Shown here piece by piece: positions 6,409 through 13,775 of a DNA stretch of 22,492 nucleotides. This DNA is from Caldifarciminota bacterium (lineage in GTDB: Bacteria > Hydrothermota > Tepidihabitantia > Tepidihabitantales > Tepidihabitantaceae). The stretch spans positions 1-22,492 of the forward strand of contig JAFGQF010000192.1 in NCBI GenBank assembly GCA_016935775.1. Reading direction: 5' to 3'. A model generated the notes under the pieces. It had not been told where the DNA came from. It saw nothing but the letters and a program-made list of their open reading frames with translations, and did no database searches. A program made the position numbers and the translations under genes. Every line of letters begins with the position of its first letter. The first letter of the stretch is position 1.

Positions 6409-7572
6409 GTGAGCGACCGACGCCCCCGCTTGGCTCGTTCGCGCCGCGGCCTGATGCCGGGCGACGCGCTGAAACGATTTCGGCGCTTGCTGCCCGGCCC
6501 GGTCACCGGCCGGGAGACCGTTGCCGAAATGGTCGAGCACACCTTCCTCGCCTACAACAGCGCCCGGCTGCGCGAACTGGCCGATCTCTATGTCGGCCGG
6601 GTGCTGAAGTCGGACGTCGTGGTGGGGATGAGCCTTGCCGGCGCCCTGACCCCGGCCGGGCTGGGCGCGTCGTGCCTGGTGCCGCTGGTCGAGGCCGGCT
6701 TCGTGGACTGGCTGGTGACCACCGGCGCCAATCTCTACCACGATCTGCATTTCGCCTTCGACTTCCCGCTCTACGTCGGTTCGCACCGGCTCGACGACGT
6801 CGAGCTGCACCGGCAGGACATTGTCCGCATCTACGACGTGCTCTTGAGCCTGACCAACAACCTGCTGCCGACCGATGACCGGCTGAAGGACATCTTCCGG
6901 CGGCCGGAGTTCCAGAAGCGAATGGGCACCGCCGAACTGCACTACCTGCTCGGGAGAATCGCCGACGAAGAGGAGCGACGGCACCGGCGCCGGGGCGTGT
7001 CGTTGCTGGCCGCGTGCTACCGGTGCGGCGTGCCGGTCTATGTCAGCGCGCCGGGCGACTCGTCAATCGCCCTGAACTGGGTCGAGGCGGTGATGCTGGG
7101 CAGCCGGTTGGTGGTTGACCCGACGATTGACGTCAACGAGACGTCGGCGATTGTCTGGCAGGCGAAGCAGGCCGGCCGGAAGACCGCGGCGATGATGTTC
7201 GGCGGCGGCAGCCCGAAGAACTTCATGCTCCAGACCGAGCCCCAGGTCCAGCAGATACTAGGGCTTGACCAGGCCGGGTTCGACTACTTCCTGCAGGTGA
7301 CCGACGCCCGGCCCGACACCGGCGGGCTATCGGGCGCGACGCCGCAGGAGGCGGTGTCGTGGGGCAAGGTGGACCCGCAGACCGCACCCGACGCGGTTGT
7401 ATGCTACCTGGACACGACCGTCGCTCTGCCGATTCTAACCCACTGCGCGCTGGCCCGGCATCGCCCGCGCCGGCTTCGGCGGCTCTATGACCGGCGCGAC
7501 CGCCTTCGCCAGGCGCTGGTCGCGGCCTACCGCGATTTCGAGGATTCGGAAGACCGGGGAACGCGGGACTAG
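6409..7572 (+). CDS. Deoxyhypusine synthase family protein (possible homospermidine synthase)
   Basis: Belongs to the deoxyhypusine synthase fold, an NAD-dependent enzyme family that moves the aminobutyl group of spermidine. In archaea and eukaryotes the acceptor is a Lys of aIF5A/eIF5A. Bacteria lack that substrate, and some bacterial members instead make homospermidine from spermidine and putrescine. Visible features are GMSLAGALTPAGLG near the N terminus, TTGANLYHDLHFAF, the NAD-binding stretch, the active-site Lys in GGGSPKNF (K270), and the conserved SGATPQEAVSWGKV after it. It has 387 residues, within the family range. The GTG start is chosen from the promoter just before it; an ATG at codon 16 is the alternative. 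Its stop shares a CTAG with the rimO stop. Family is sure; substrate is not. Confidence 0.88.
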   Translation: MSDRRPRLARSRRGLMPGDALKRFRRLLPGPVTGRETVAEMVEHTFLAYNSARLRELADLYVGRVLKSDVVVGMSLAGALTPAGLGASCLVPLVEAGFVDWLVTTGANLYHDLHFAFDFPLYVGSHRLDDVELHRQDIVRIYDVLLSLTNNLLPTDDRLKDIFRRPEFQKRMGTAELHYLLGRIADEEERRHRRRGVSLLAACYRCGVPVYVSAPGDSSIALNWVEAVMLGSRLVVDPTIDVNETSAIVWQAKQAGRKTAAMMFGGGSPKNFMLQTEPQVQQILGLDQAGFDYFLQVTDARPDTGGLSGATPQEAVSWGKVDPQTAPDAVVCYLDTTVALPILTHCALARHRPRRLRRLYDRRDRLRQALVAAYRDFEDSEDRGTRD

Positions 7573-8861
7573 CCGGCCGGTTCGGCCGCCAGGTCGTGGA
7601 CCGATGAGCCGGTGACCCGGCAGCGGATGAACTCGCCCGGCTGCCCGGCCGGCGCCCGGAATCTCACCACGCCGTCAATCTCCGGCGCATCCCATTCGGT
7701 CCGGCCCTCGGTCGGCGTGTCGAGCAGGACCGTGAGCTCGCGACCGCGCAACCCGCGCAGCCGGGCGCGGGAGATTGTCCGCTGCAACTCGAGCACCCGG
7801 CGCCGGCGTTCCGCGCGCAGCTCTTCCGGCACCTGGCCGGGCAGGCGCGCGGCCCGGGTGCCGGGCTCGGGGGAGAAGGCGTAGGCGCCGAGTCTTTCAA
7901 AGCGCACTACCGCGAGGAATGCCAGCAGTTCTTCGAACTCGGCCTCGGTCTCGCCCGGGAACCCGGTGATGACCGTGGTGCGCAGGGCCAGTCCCGGGAT
8001 GCGGCGCAGCCGGGCGATTGTCGCGTCGAGGTGCGCGCGATCGTGACGCCGGCGCATCGCACCCAGGATGCGGTCCGAGCAGTGCTGGACCGGCAGGTCG
8101 AGGTAGCGGCAGACCCTGGGATTGCGTTCCAGTTCGCGGCAGAGCGGTTCGGTGACATGGGCCGGGTGGGTGTACATCAGGCGCAGCCACTCGATTCCCG
8201 GGATTCTCTCGAGCCGTTTGAGCAGCCGGGGCAGGGCGGGCCGGGCGCAGCGGTCCGAGCCCCAGGCGGTGGTGTCCTGGGCGATGAGCACCAGCTCGCG
8301 CACGCCGGCCCGCGCGAGCGATTCGGCCTCGCGGGCGATGTCCGCAGGCGGCCTGGAGCGAAGCCGGCCGCGGATGCGCGGTATCAGGCAATAACTGCAG
8401 CGGTTGTCGCAGCCGTCGCCTAGCCTGAGGTAAGCGTAATGGCCGGGTGTCGACAGCAGCCGGGGAGAGGCTGCGCGCTCCAGGCCGCGGGCCGGACTCG
8501 TGGCATAGCGGACTTTGCTGAAGAGCAGCCGAGGGATGTCGGCCAGCCGGTCAATGCCGCAGAACAGGTCCACGTTCGGGAACCGGGCCGCGAGCTTCCG
8601 GCCTTCGCGTTGGACAAGGCAGCCGGCGACCGCGACCCGCGTGCCGGGTCGGCGCCGCTTCCCGGCGAGGGCTCGGCGGATTGCCGCCTCGGACTCGCGC
8701 ACCGCGCTTCCCAGGAAGGCGCAGGTGGTGACGACGATGAGGTCGGCGGACGCCTCGTCGTCGGTCAGCACCCAGCCCGCGACCCCGAGCGAGCCGAGCA
8801 GGCGTTCGGCATCAACCTGGTTCTTGGGACAGCCGAGCAGGACGACTGCGGCCCGGGACAT
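7569..8861 (-). CDS. rimO: Ribosomal protein S12 methylthiotransferase RimO
   Basis: Radical-SAM enzyme that methylthiolates an Asp of ribosomal protein S12, using two 4Fe-4S clusters. The N-terminal UPF0004 domain has its three Cys in LGCPKNQVD (C11), TTCAF and AGCLVQ. The radical-SAM CxxxCxxC is in GDGCDNRCSYCLIP (about 148-161). The LIAQDTTAWG segment is the RimO version of a motif that separates it from MiaB. The C-terminal TRAM domain contains APEIDGVVRF and ends near SSVHDLAAE. It has 430 residues, a normal length. The ATG is 9 bases after the thioesterase stop, so it is the last gene of the lolA-like/thioesterase/rimO operon. It overlaps the convergent gene by four bases. Confidence 0.95.
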   Translation of the reverse strand: MSRAAVVLLGCPKNQVDAERLLGSLGVAGWVLTDDEASADLIVVTTCAFLGSAVRESEAAIRRALAGKRRRPGTRVAVAGCLVQREGRKLAARFPNVDLFCGIDRLADIPRLLFSKVRYATSPARGLERAASPRLLSTPGHYAYLRLGDGCDNRCSYCLIPRIRGRLRSRPPADIAREAESLARAGVRELVLIAQDTTAWGSDRCARPALPRLLKRLERIPGIEWLRLMYTHPAHVTEPLCRELERNPRVCRYLDLPVQHCSDRILGAMRRRHDRAHLDATIARLRRIPGLALRTTVITGFPGETEAEFEELLAFLAVVRFERLGAYAFSPEPGTRAARLPGQVPEELRAERRRRVLELQRTISRARLRGLRGRELTVLLDTPTEGRTEWDAPEIDGVVRFRAPAGQPGEFIRCRVTGSSVHDLAAEPAG

Positions 8862-8870
8862 CGGGGCGGG

Positions 8871-9260
8871 TCAGGTCTTCATCATCCGGGCCGAGGCCTC
8901 GGCGAGTACGTTGCCGGATTCGTCCTCGAGCCGGCTCTCGACCTCGACCATAGCCCCGCGCTCGCGGACTACCCGGCCGAAGCCGCGCAGGGGACGGCCG
9001 ATCGGGGTCGCGTGCCTGAACCGGATCTCAAGCCTGCCGGTCACCGTCCGGTAGCCGCGGGCCGAACAGGCCCAGGCACAGAGTTCGTCGAGCAGGGTGG
9101 ACACGATGCCGCCGTGGACGATACCCTGCCAGCCTTCGTAGCGCGCCGGCGGGGTGTAGTCCAGCTCGACGCCCTCCGGGGTGGTGCGGATGTCGAGCTG
9201 CAGGCCGTCGGGGTTCGACTTGCCGCAAGCGAAGCAGGTGCCGTCGTCACTTAACGGCAT
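8871..9260 (-). CDS. PaaI-type hotdog-fold thioesterase
   Basis: Small hotdog-fold protein, probably an acyl-CoA thioesterase, 129 residues. Starts from ATG with GAGGG about six bases upstream. The N terminus has CFACGKSNPDGL, a CxxC-type head common in one branch of this family. The central GIVHGGIVSTLLDELCAW is the hotdog helix with the HGG motif and the likely catalytic Asp/Glu. The C-terminal strand region LRGFGRVVRERGAMVEVESRLEDESGNVLAEASARMM is typical. The frame is open farther upstream, but that part lies inside the lolA-like gene. The chosen ATG overlaps that gene's 3' end by 14 bases, suggesting translational coupling. The acyl substrate is unknown. Confidence 0.85.
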   Translation of the reverse strand: MPLSDDGTCFACGKSNPDGLQLDIRTTPEGVELDYTPPARYEGWQGIVHGGIVSTLLDELCAWACSARGYRTVTGRLEIRFRHATPIGRPLRGFGRVVRERGAMVEVESRLEDESGNVLAEASARMMKT

Positions 9261-9861
9261 CCGCGCCCTCGACTTCGGTGCCCGGCGGCGGGATGAAAAC
9301 GAACAGATCATCCCCGAGGGCCGGGTTCCACGTCTGGCCCAGGAGTCGGAATTCGTAGTTGCCGTCCCAAGCGTCCCGGAACCGGAACCGCTCGATGCGT
9401 GTCGCGGCCTCGTCCAGCTCGAAGACGAGGTCGAACATCGTCGCCATCAGCGTGTCGGCCTGGACCACCGCCAGCCGCACCCGGCCCGAGCTGTCGGGCA
9501 GGAGCCGGGCCGAGGCCGCGGGGTCGAGCAGCGGTTCGAGAAAGGCCAGCAGCGGGATGGCCTGGCCGTGCGGTTGGCGTACCGCGCGCCGCTCAGCCGG
9601 GAAATGGAACCAGAGCACCGAGTCGTTGCCGACGATCAGCTGACGCTGGGGAGAATCGACTTCGAGCCGGTAGTCGTCCGGCAGCCGGACCGAGAAGTTC
9701 CCGGTGAAGCTCCGGGCGTCGCCGTCGAGCCCGGATTCGAGGGTTTCCTCGAACCGGCCCGACAGGCTGGTGAGGTCGAGGTAGCGCTCGCGCAGGGCCT
9801 GCCAGGTCGAATCCGCGTCCGCAGTGACGAGCAGGACGAGCAGGGTTACGGTTTGAATCAC
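9247..9861 (-). CDS. LolA-like outer-membrane lipoprotein carrier
   Basis: Periplasmic carrier that would take lipoproteins released from the inner membrane to the outer membrane. It starts at a GTG giving MIQTVTLLVLLVTADADS, a clear signal peptide. A longer open frame would bury this peptide behind 11 charged and proline-containing residues and is rejected. The LolA pattern is visible: LTSLSGRFEETLES, then SFTGNFSVRLPDDYRLEV, QLIVGNDSVLWFHFPAERRAVRQP and IPLLAFLEPLLDP. The family has low sequence identity, so the call rests on this order of segments. It has 204 residues, the usual LolA size. First gene of the operon with a thioesterase and rimO. Its promoter ends 5 bases before the GTG and there is no Shine-Dalgarno sequence. 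With lnt this gives two parts of lipoprotein maturation and sorting in one window. Confidence 0.82.
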   Translation of the reverse strand: MIQTVTLLVLLVTADADSTWQALRERYLDLTSLSGRFEETLESGLDGDARSFTGNFSVRLPDDYRLEVDSPQRQLIVGNDSVLWFHFPAERRAVRQPHGQAIPLLAFLEPLLDPAASARLLPDSSGRVRLAVVQADTLMATMFDLVFELDEAATRIERFRFRDAWDGNYEFRLLGQTWNPALGDDLFVFIPPPGTEVEGADAVK

Positions 9862-9866
9862 AGTCC

Positions 9867-9894
9867 AAGGTAGCCGAGCGGGCGGACAAGTCAA
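9867..9894 (-). promoter_or_regulatory. Leaderless-type promoter of the lolA-like operon
   Basis: On the minus strand TTGACT, 16 bp, TACCTT, ending 5 bases before the GTG at 9861. It is divergent from the promoter at 9917-9946. Confidence 0.65.
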
Positions 9895-9916
9895 GCCGGT
9901 AGCGTGCGTTGCCGGT

Positions 9917-9946
9917 TTGACACCCCGGGGAGGAACAGGCTAGAAT
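9917..9946 (+). promoter_or_regulatory. Promoter upstream of the leader ORF and TPR gene
   Basis: Perfect TTGACA and TAGAAT separated by 18 bp. The -10 box ends 9 bases before a GTG at 9956, which opens a 20-codon ORF, and 68 bases before the start of the TPR gene. Confidence 0.6.
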
Positions 9947-9955
9947 CTTGCGCTC

Positions 9956-10018
9956 GTGTACTCTTCTGCTTCCCGTACCTCCAATCAGCCGGCTGACGAC
10001 ACGGGACCGGGAGCGTGA
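9956..10018 (+). CDS. Possible 20-residue leader peptide coupled to the TPR gene
   Basis: A GTG just after a consensus promoter opens 20 codons ending in TGA. The TGA overlaps the GTG of the following gene as GTGA, the same join used in the purN and kinase operons. The peptide begins MYSSASRTSNQ and ends DDTGPGA; no known family and no regulatory run of one amino acid. The following gene has no well-spaced Shine-Dalgarno sequence, so ribosomes terminating here could be what starts it. An ORF this short can arise by chance, so this is a proposal. Confidence 0.35.
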   Translation: MYSSASRTSNQPADDTGPGA

Positions 10019-11682
10019 AGACCTCGCTGACCATCCGAATGGGGCTGGCCGTCCGCCAGCTCGATTCCGACATGGCGCGGCAGTCGCGCGGGTTGTGCAA
10101 GGAACTGCCGCTGACTCACCCCGCCTTTTTCGCCGGTTGGGAGTTCCCGCTCAGGCATCGCAACGACGTACTGGTGCGTTACGAGCCCGACGAGCTTGCC
10201 GGGTTGGGAATGCTGGAGCGACAGCTCGAGCTCAACCGCTGTCATGCCGAGGCTCGGCTCGCCGAGGCCCGCGCCGGGCTGGTGCACCCGGCGCCCGACG
10301 AGGAGGAACGGCTGCTGCGCCGTGCGATGGGGCTCCTGCCCGGTCGCGAGGACGAGCGGCTGCTCGAGGCGGCCTCCTGCCCGGTGCTCGAGCCGCATTA
10401 CCTGACGAGCCGGCCCGAGCGGTTCGCCGAGGGGATTACCGAGGTCGAAGCCGTGCTGGGACAGGCGACCGCGGTGCTGTATGCCTTCCTGCTGATGGCC
10501 GGGGTCAGGACCAACGATGACCTGTGCAAGTACGGTTCGCGCCTGCAGCAGTTGTTCGACGACGTCGTGGACCACCCGGGCGTGCTGGGACGGTTGGAAC
10601 GTGCCGCCACCGACCACGGCCTGGCCCACGACGAACGGGTGCGGATGGTGTATGCGGTACGGGAGCGGCTCTGGGTGCGCCGGCGCGGCCAGGTCGGCCG
10701 GTTCATCACCCTTACCCAGGTGATTGACGCGCTGCTCGGCGGCGGCGGGCCGCTGGCCGGCGACGACCTCGGGCTGGTGCTCGTCGACGCCATCGTGCTG
10801 GGCAAGCTCGGGTTCCCGGTCCACTTCCTCATCCGGCAGGGACGGGTTTACCTGCAGGTGGTTGTCGGGATGAAGGGCGTCGAAACGTGGGACCCGCTGG
10901 ACTGGGGTGCGAGGGTCCCGGTCGGCACGACCCGGCGGCTCGGCCTCGTGGACCTGGCGCTCGAGGGCTACCTGCGTATGGCGCGCGGCTATTCGTCGGT
11001 CAGCTCGTTCGGTCACGGCGAGCGGGTCGCCCGCTGGATCTTGGCGCTCAAGCCTGAGTCGGCCGACGCGCACGAGGTGCTCGGGGTCTGCCTGCTCGGC
11101 CTGCAGCGGCCGCGCGAGGCAATCGATGAGGCGGACTACGCGCTGCGCCTCAACCCGCTATTGGCCGACTCGCACCTGCTCAAGGGTAACGCGCTGGCGA
11201 TGCTGGGTGAATGGGAGCCGGCCATCGCCAGCTACAAGCAGGCAATCAACCGGCGAACCGGGTTCGCCGAGGCCTACAACAATCTGGGCATCGCGCTCGC
11301 CCGGGGCGGGCACGTGGAGCTGGCCGTCGGCGCCTACAGCCAGGCCACGCGCATCAAGCCGGACTATGTCGAGGCGTACTACAACCTCGGCAACCTGTAC
11401 CTCGAACGCGAGGAGTACCGGTTGGCCATCGAGTCGTACCGCCATGCGGTCGAGCACCGGCCAAGCTTTGCCGGTGCCCTGTACAACCTGGGGCAGGCGC
11501 GCTACCGGCTGGGCGAGCTGGTGGGCGCGCGCGACGCCTACTTGGCCGCGGTCCAGGCAAACCCGAAGCACGCCGGCGCCTGGCACAATCTCGGCATCGT
11601 CTACCGCGACCTGGGGGAGCCGGAAAAGGCGGTGGAGGCGATTGAGCAGGCGGTGAAAATCAACCCGACGCTGTTCCGATAG
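10015..11682 (+). CDS. SirB1-like (transglutaminase core 2) protein with C-terminal TPRs
   Basis: A 555-residue cytoplasmic protein with no signal peptide or membrane helix. Residues about 235-310 (ITLTQVIDALLG, then LVLVDAIVLGKLGFPVHFLI, then WDPLDWGARV) resemble the SirB1/transglutaminase core 2 region, including the final 'N/D-P' strand. The catalytic Cys of true transglutaminases is not visible, so an enzymatic role is doubtful. Residues about 345-555 are six or more tetratricopeptide repeats (for example FAEAYNNLGIALARGGHVEL, VEAYYNLGNLYLEREEYRLA), a protein-binding superhelix. SirB1 itself also joins this domain to TPR-like helices, which supports the call. The GTG at 10015 follows an in-frame stop at 9994, so it is the earliest possible start. 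The partner is unknown. Confidence 0.7.
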   Translation: MKTSLTIRMGLAVRQLDSDMARQSRGLCKELPLTHPAFFAGWEFPLRHRNDVLVRYEPDELAGLGMLERQLELNRCHAEARLAEARAGLVHPAPDEEERLLRRAMGLLPGREDERLLEAASCPVLEPHYLTSRPERFAEGITEVEAVLGQATAVLYAFLLMAGVRTNDDLCKYGSRLQQLFDDVVDHPGVLGRLERAATDHGLAHDERVRMVYAVRERLWVRRRGQVGRFITLTQVIDALLGGGGPLAGDDLGLVLVDAIVLGKLGFPVHFLIRQGRVYLQVVVGMKGVETWDPLDWGARVPVGTTRRLGLVDLALEGYLRMARGYSSVSSFGHGERVARWILALKPESADAHEVLGVCLLGLQRPREAIDEADYALRLNPLLADSHLLKGNALAMLGEWEPAIASYKQAINRRTGFAEAYNNLGIALARGGHVELAVGAYSQATRIKPDYVEAYYNLGNLYLEREEYRLAIESYRHAVEHRPSFAGALYNLGQARYRLGELVGARDAYLAAVQANPKHAGAWHNLGIVYRDLGEPEKAVEAIEQAVKINPTLFR

Positions 11683-11690
11683 GCCTTGCC

Positions 11691-12179
11691 TCAGGGCGCG
11701 TCGAGCATCAACCGGTTGTGGGCATTCGCGGTGTTGACACCGTCAATCACCGACAAGGCGTGCAGGGTGAGGCCGGCGATAACCAGAGCCCCGGCGATGA
11801 CCTTCTCGCCGGGCTTGACCGGCTCTCCGATTCCCTCACGCACGGCGATGCTGTTATTGGCGCCGCCCCCCAGGCCATAGCAGAGCAGCGTGCCGGTCAG
11901 AAACCCGATTCCCCGCAGCCACTGGCCGGAGTAGGCCTGGCCGGTCCCGGGCAGGACGAGCGACAGCGCGCCGCCCAGGAACGGGTCCTTCGGAATGATG
12001 ACTTCCTGACGGATGACGACCCGGGGCCGGAACAGCGGGACTTGCTCGACCGAGTCGCGGACTGCGGGAAACAACGGCTGGGCCGGTTCCTCGACCGGGG
12101 CAGGGACCGGCTCATTGGGTGGCTCGCCGGTCGCGATGGCCAGCGCCGCCAACAGTAACAGCAGGCAGGGTTTTCTCAT
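11691..12179 (-). CDS. Small envelope protein with PGTGQ membrane motif (DUF5683-like)
   Basis: A 162-residue protein. I chose the ATG with AGGAAGG six bases before it (12186-12192); the frame is open upstream but without a ribosome-binding site. Residues 1-17 are a signal peptide or signal anchor (RKPCLLLLLAALAIATG). A Pro/Glu-rich linker (20-36) follows. Then come three hydrophobic segments, the first containing LSLVLPGTGQAYSGQ, the motif seen in DUF5683-type membrane proteins of the FCB group, and the last LVIAGLTLHALSVIDG. The end, DGVNTANAHN, also fits that group. No function is known. It follows the NtrX-like gene by 219 bases. I see no clear promoter in that gap, so read-through from the operon is possible. 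Confidence 0.65.
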   Translation of the reverse strand: MRKPCLLLLLAALAIATGEPPNEPVPAPVEEPAQPLFPAVRDSVEQVPLFRPRVVIRQEVIIPKDPFLGGALSLVLPGTGQAYSGQWLRGIGFLTGTLLCYGLGGGANNSIAVREGIGEPVKPGEKVIAGALVIAGLTLHALSVIDGVNTANAHNRLMLDAP

Positions 12180-12398
12180 TTGTTGCCTTCCTAGAAGTCG
12201 CGGCCACCGGTGACGGGCTGGCATACCGCCATGGATGCACTCTCCGTGCCGCGGTTCTCTGGACTGGGTGCATAGCGGGTTTGGTAAGTGACGTAGTTGC
12301 TGGTTTTGCAAGGGGAATCAGGGAATGGCCTTGCTGGAAAGGTTGGGTGGTCGAAACGTCGTGCGCGGATGCACACAGGATGTGTCGGCCGTGCGACG

Positions 12399-13775
12399 TC
12401 ATTCGGGCCGGCCATATGGCTCCGGCTTGTTGATGCCGAGCTGTTTCAGCCGACGCGAGAGATTGCTGCGTTCGACCTCGAGTTCACCCGCTGCCCGGGT
12501 GATGTTCCATCCGCAACGGACGAGTTGGGCCCTGAGGAACGCCTTCTCGAACTCGACCCTTGCGCGGGCCAGTGGTCGGGCTGTCGTCACCAGCTCGACG
12601 TCGGTCGTGACCGCGGCGGGCGGAGCGTCGAGCAGTGCCGCGGGCGGAATCTCGTGTTCCGGGGTCACGATCGCGGCCCGCTCGACAAGGTTCCTGAGTT
12701 CGCGCGCGTTGCCCGGGAACGACCGGCTTTCGAGGTGGACAAGAGCTGCCGCGGAGAGCTGTTTAGGTGCTATCCCGTTCGTCGTGCAGTATCTCTCGAG
12801 GAAGTGGCGGGCGAGCACCGGGATGTCCTCGCGCCGCTCGCGCAGGGCCGGGACGTGGATATGAAACACGTTCAGCCGGTGAAAGAGGTCCTCCCGGAAC
12901 CGGCCGGCCCTGATCTCGCTCGCGAGGTCGCGGTTGGTCGCGGCGATCACCCTGGCGTCGGTCGTCTGCGGCCGGTTCGAGCCGACCGGCTCGAACTCGC
13001 CGCTCTCCAGCACCCGCAGCATCTTGGCCTGGAGCAGCGGGTCCATGTCGCCGATTTCGTCGAGCAGAATGCTGCCGCCCTGTGCCAGCTCGAACTTGCC
13101 CTGCTTGCGGGCGACCGCGCCGGTGAAAGCACCCTTCTCGTGGCCGAACAGCTCGCTCTCGAGCAGCTCGCGCGGGATGGCGGCGCAGTTGAGTCGGACC
13201 AAGGGACCGTTGCGCCGCGAAGACAGACGGTGTACCCAGTAGGCGACCAGTTCCTTGCCGGTACCGGTCTCGCCGGTGATGAGCACCCGGGCTTTGGTCG
13301 GAGCCACCTGCCCGACCTGGTCCATCACCGCGCGGGCCGCGGCCGAGTTGCCGACCATCCGGTGGCGTGCCTCTTCGTCGCTCTCCCGGTCGGCCCGGTC
13401 GCGGGCAAGGGCCCGACGTTCAAACGCCCGGGCAACGGTCAGCAGCACGCGTTTGAGCGCAAGCGGCTTCTCGAGAAAGTCATAGGCTCCGGAACGCGTG
13501 GCCTCGACCGCCCGCTCGACCGTGGCGTGCCCCGAGACCATCACCACCTCGCAGTCCGGTCGGGATTCCTTGAAACGACGCAGCAGGTCGAGACCCGAGC
13601 CGTCGGGCAGCATGACGTCAAGCAGAACCACGGACGGCCGGGCTTCCTCGAAGCGGCGCGCGCCCTCGGACACGGTGCCGGCGGTCAGGACATCGTAGCC
13701 CTCGTCGGCCAGGATGGAAGACAGGGTGGCGAGGATGTTGGGTTCGTCGTCGACTACGAGGATCCTATGTTTCAT
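12399..13775 (-). CDS. NtrX/NtrC-like sigma-54-dependent response regulator
   Basis: A 458-residue transcription activator that works with sigma-54 RNA polymerase when phosphorylated. Domains in order: receiver with acidic pocket DDE (residues 9-11), phospho-acceptor D53 in LLDVMLPDG and Lys in FLEKPL; AAA+ domain with Walker A GETGTGKE (about 167), the sigma-54 contact loop EKGAFTGA, Walker B GGSILLDEIGDM and the NPGN-type FPGNAREL near the end; C-terminal Fis-type helix-turn-helix (NITRAAGELEVERSNLSRRLKQLGI). The ATG has AAAGGAG five bases upstream. It overlaps the kinase gene's 3' end by 11 bases. Most similar in layout to NtrX because of the NtrY-like partner. The target genes are unknown and no clear sigma-54 promoter was found in the window. 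Confidence 0.93.
   Translation of the reverse strand: MKHRILVVDDEPNILATLSSILADEGYDVLTAGTVSEGARRFEEARPSVVLLDVMLPDGSGLDLLRRFKESRPDCEVVMVSGHATVERAVEATRSGAYDFLEKPLALKRVLLTVARAFERRALARDRADRESDEEARHRMVGNSAAARAVMDQVGQVAPTKARVLITGETGTGKELVAYWVHRLSSRRNGPLVRLNCAAIPRELLESELFGHEKGAFTGAVARKQGKFELAQGGSILLDEIGDMDPLLQAKMLRVLESGEFEPVGSNRPQTTDARVIAATNRDLASEIRAGRFREDLFHRLNVFHIHVPALRERREDIPVLARHFLERYCTTNGIAPKQLSAAALVHLESRSFPGNARELRNLVERAAIVTPEHEIPPAALLDAPPAAVTTDVELVTTARPLARARVEFEKAFLRAQLVRCGWNITRAAGELEVERSNLSRRLKQLGINKPEPYGRPE

Noticed and set aside
12191..12415. A 74-codon minus-strand ORF between the regulator and the small membrane protein
   Set aside because: It overlaps the regulator's end by 17 bases and has a clean stop before the next Shine-Dalgarno, but the sequence (Arg/Pro/Ser-rich) shows no fold-like pattern and no start signal. 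Not excluded, only unsupported.
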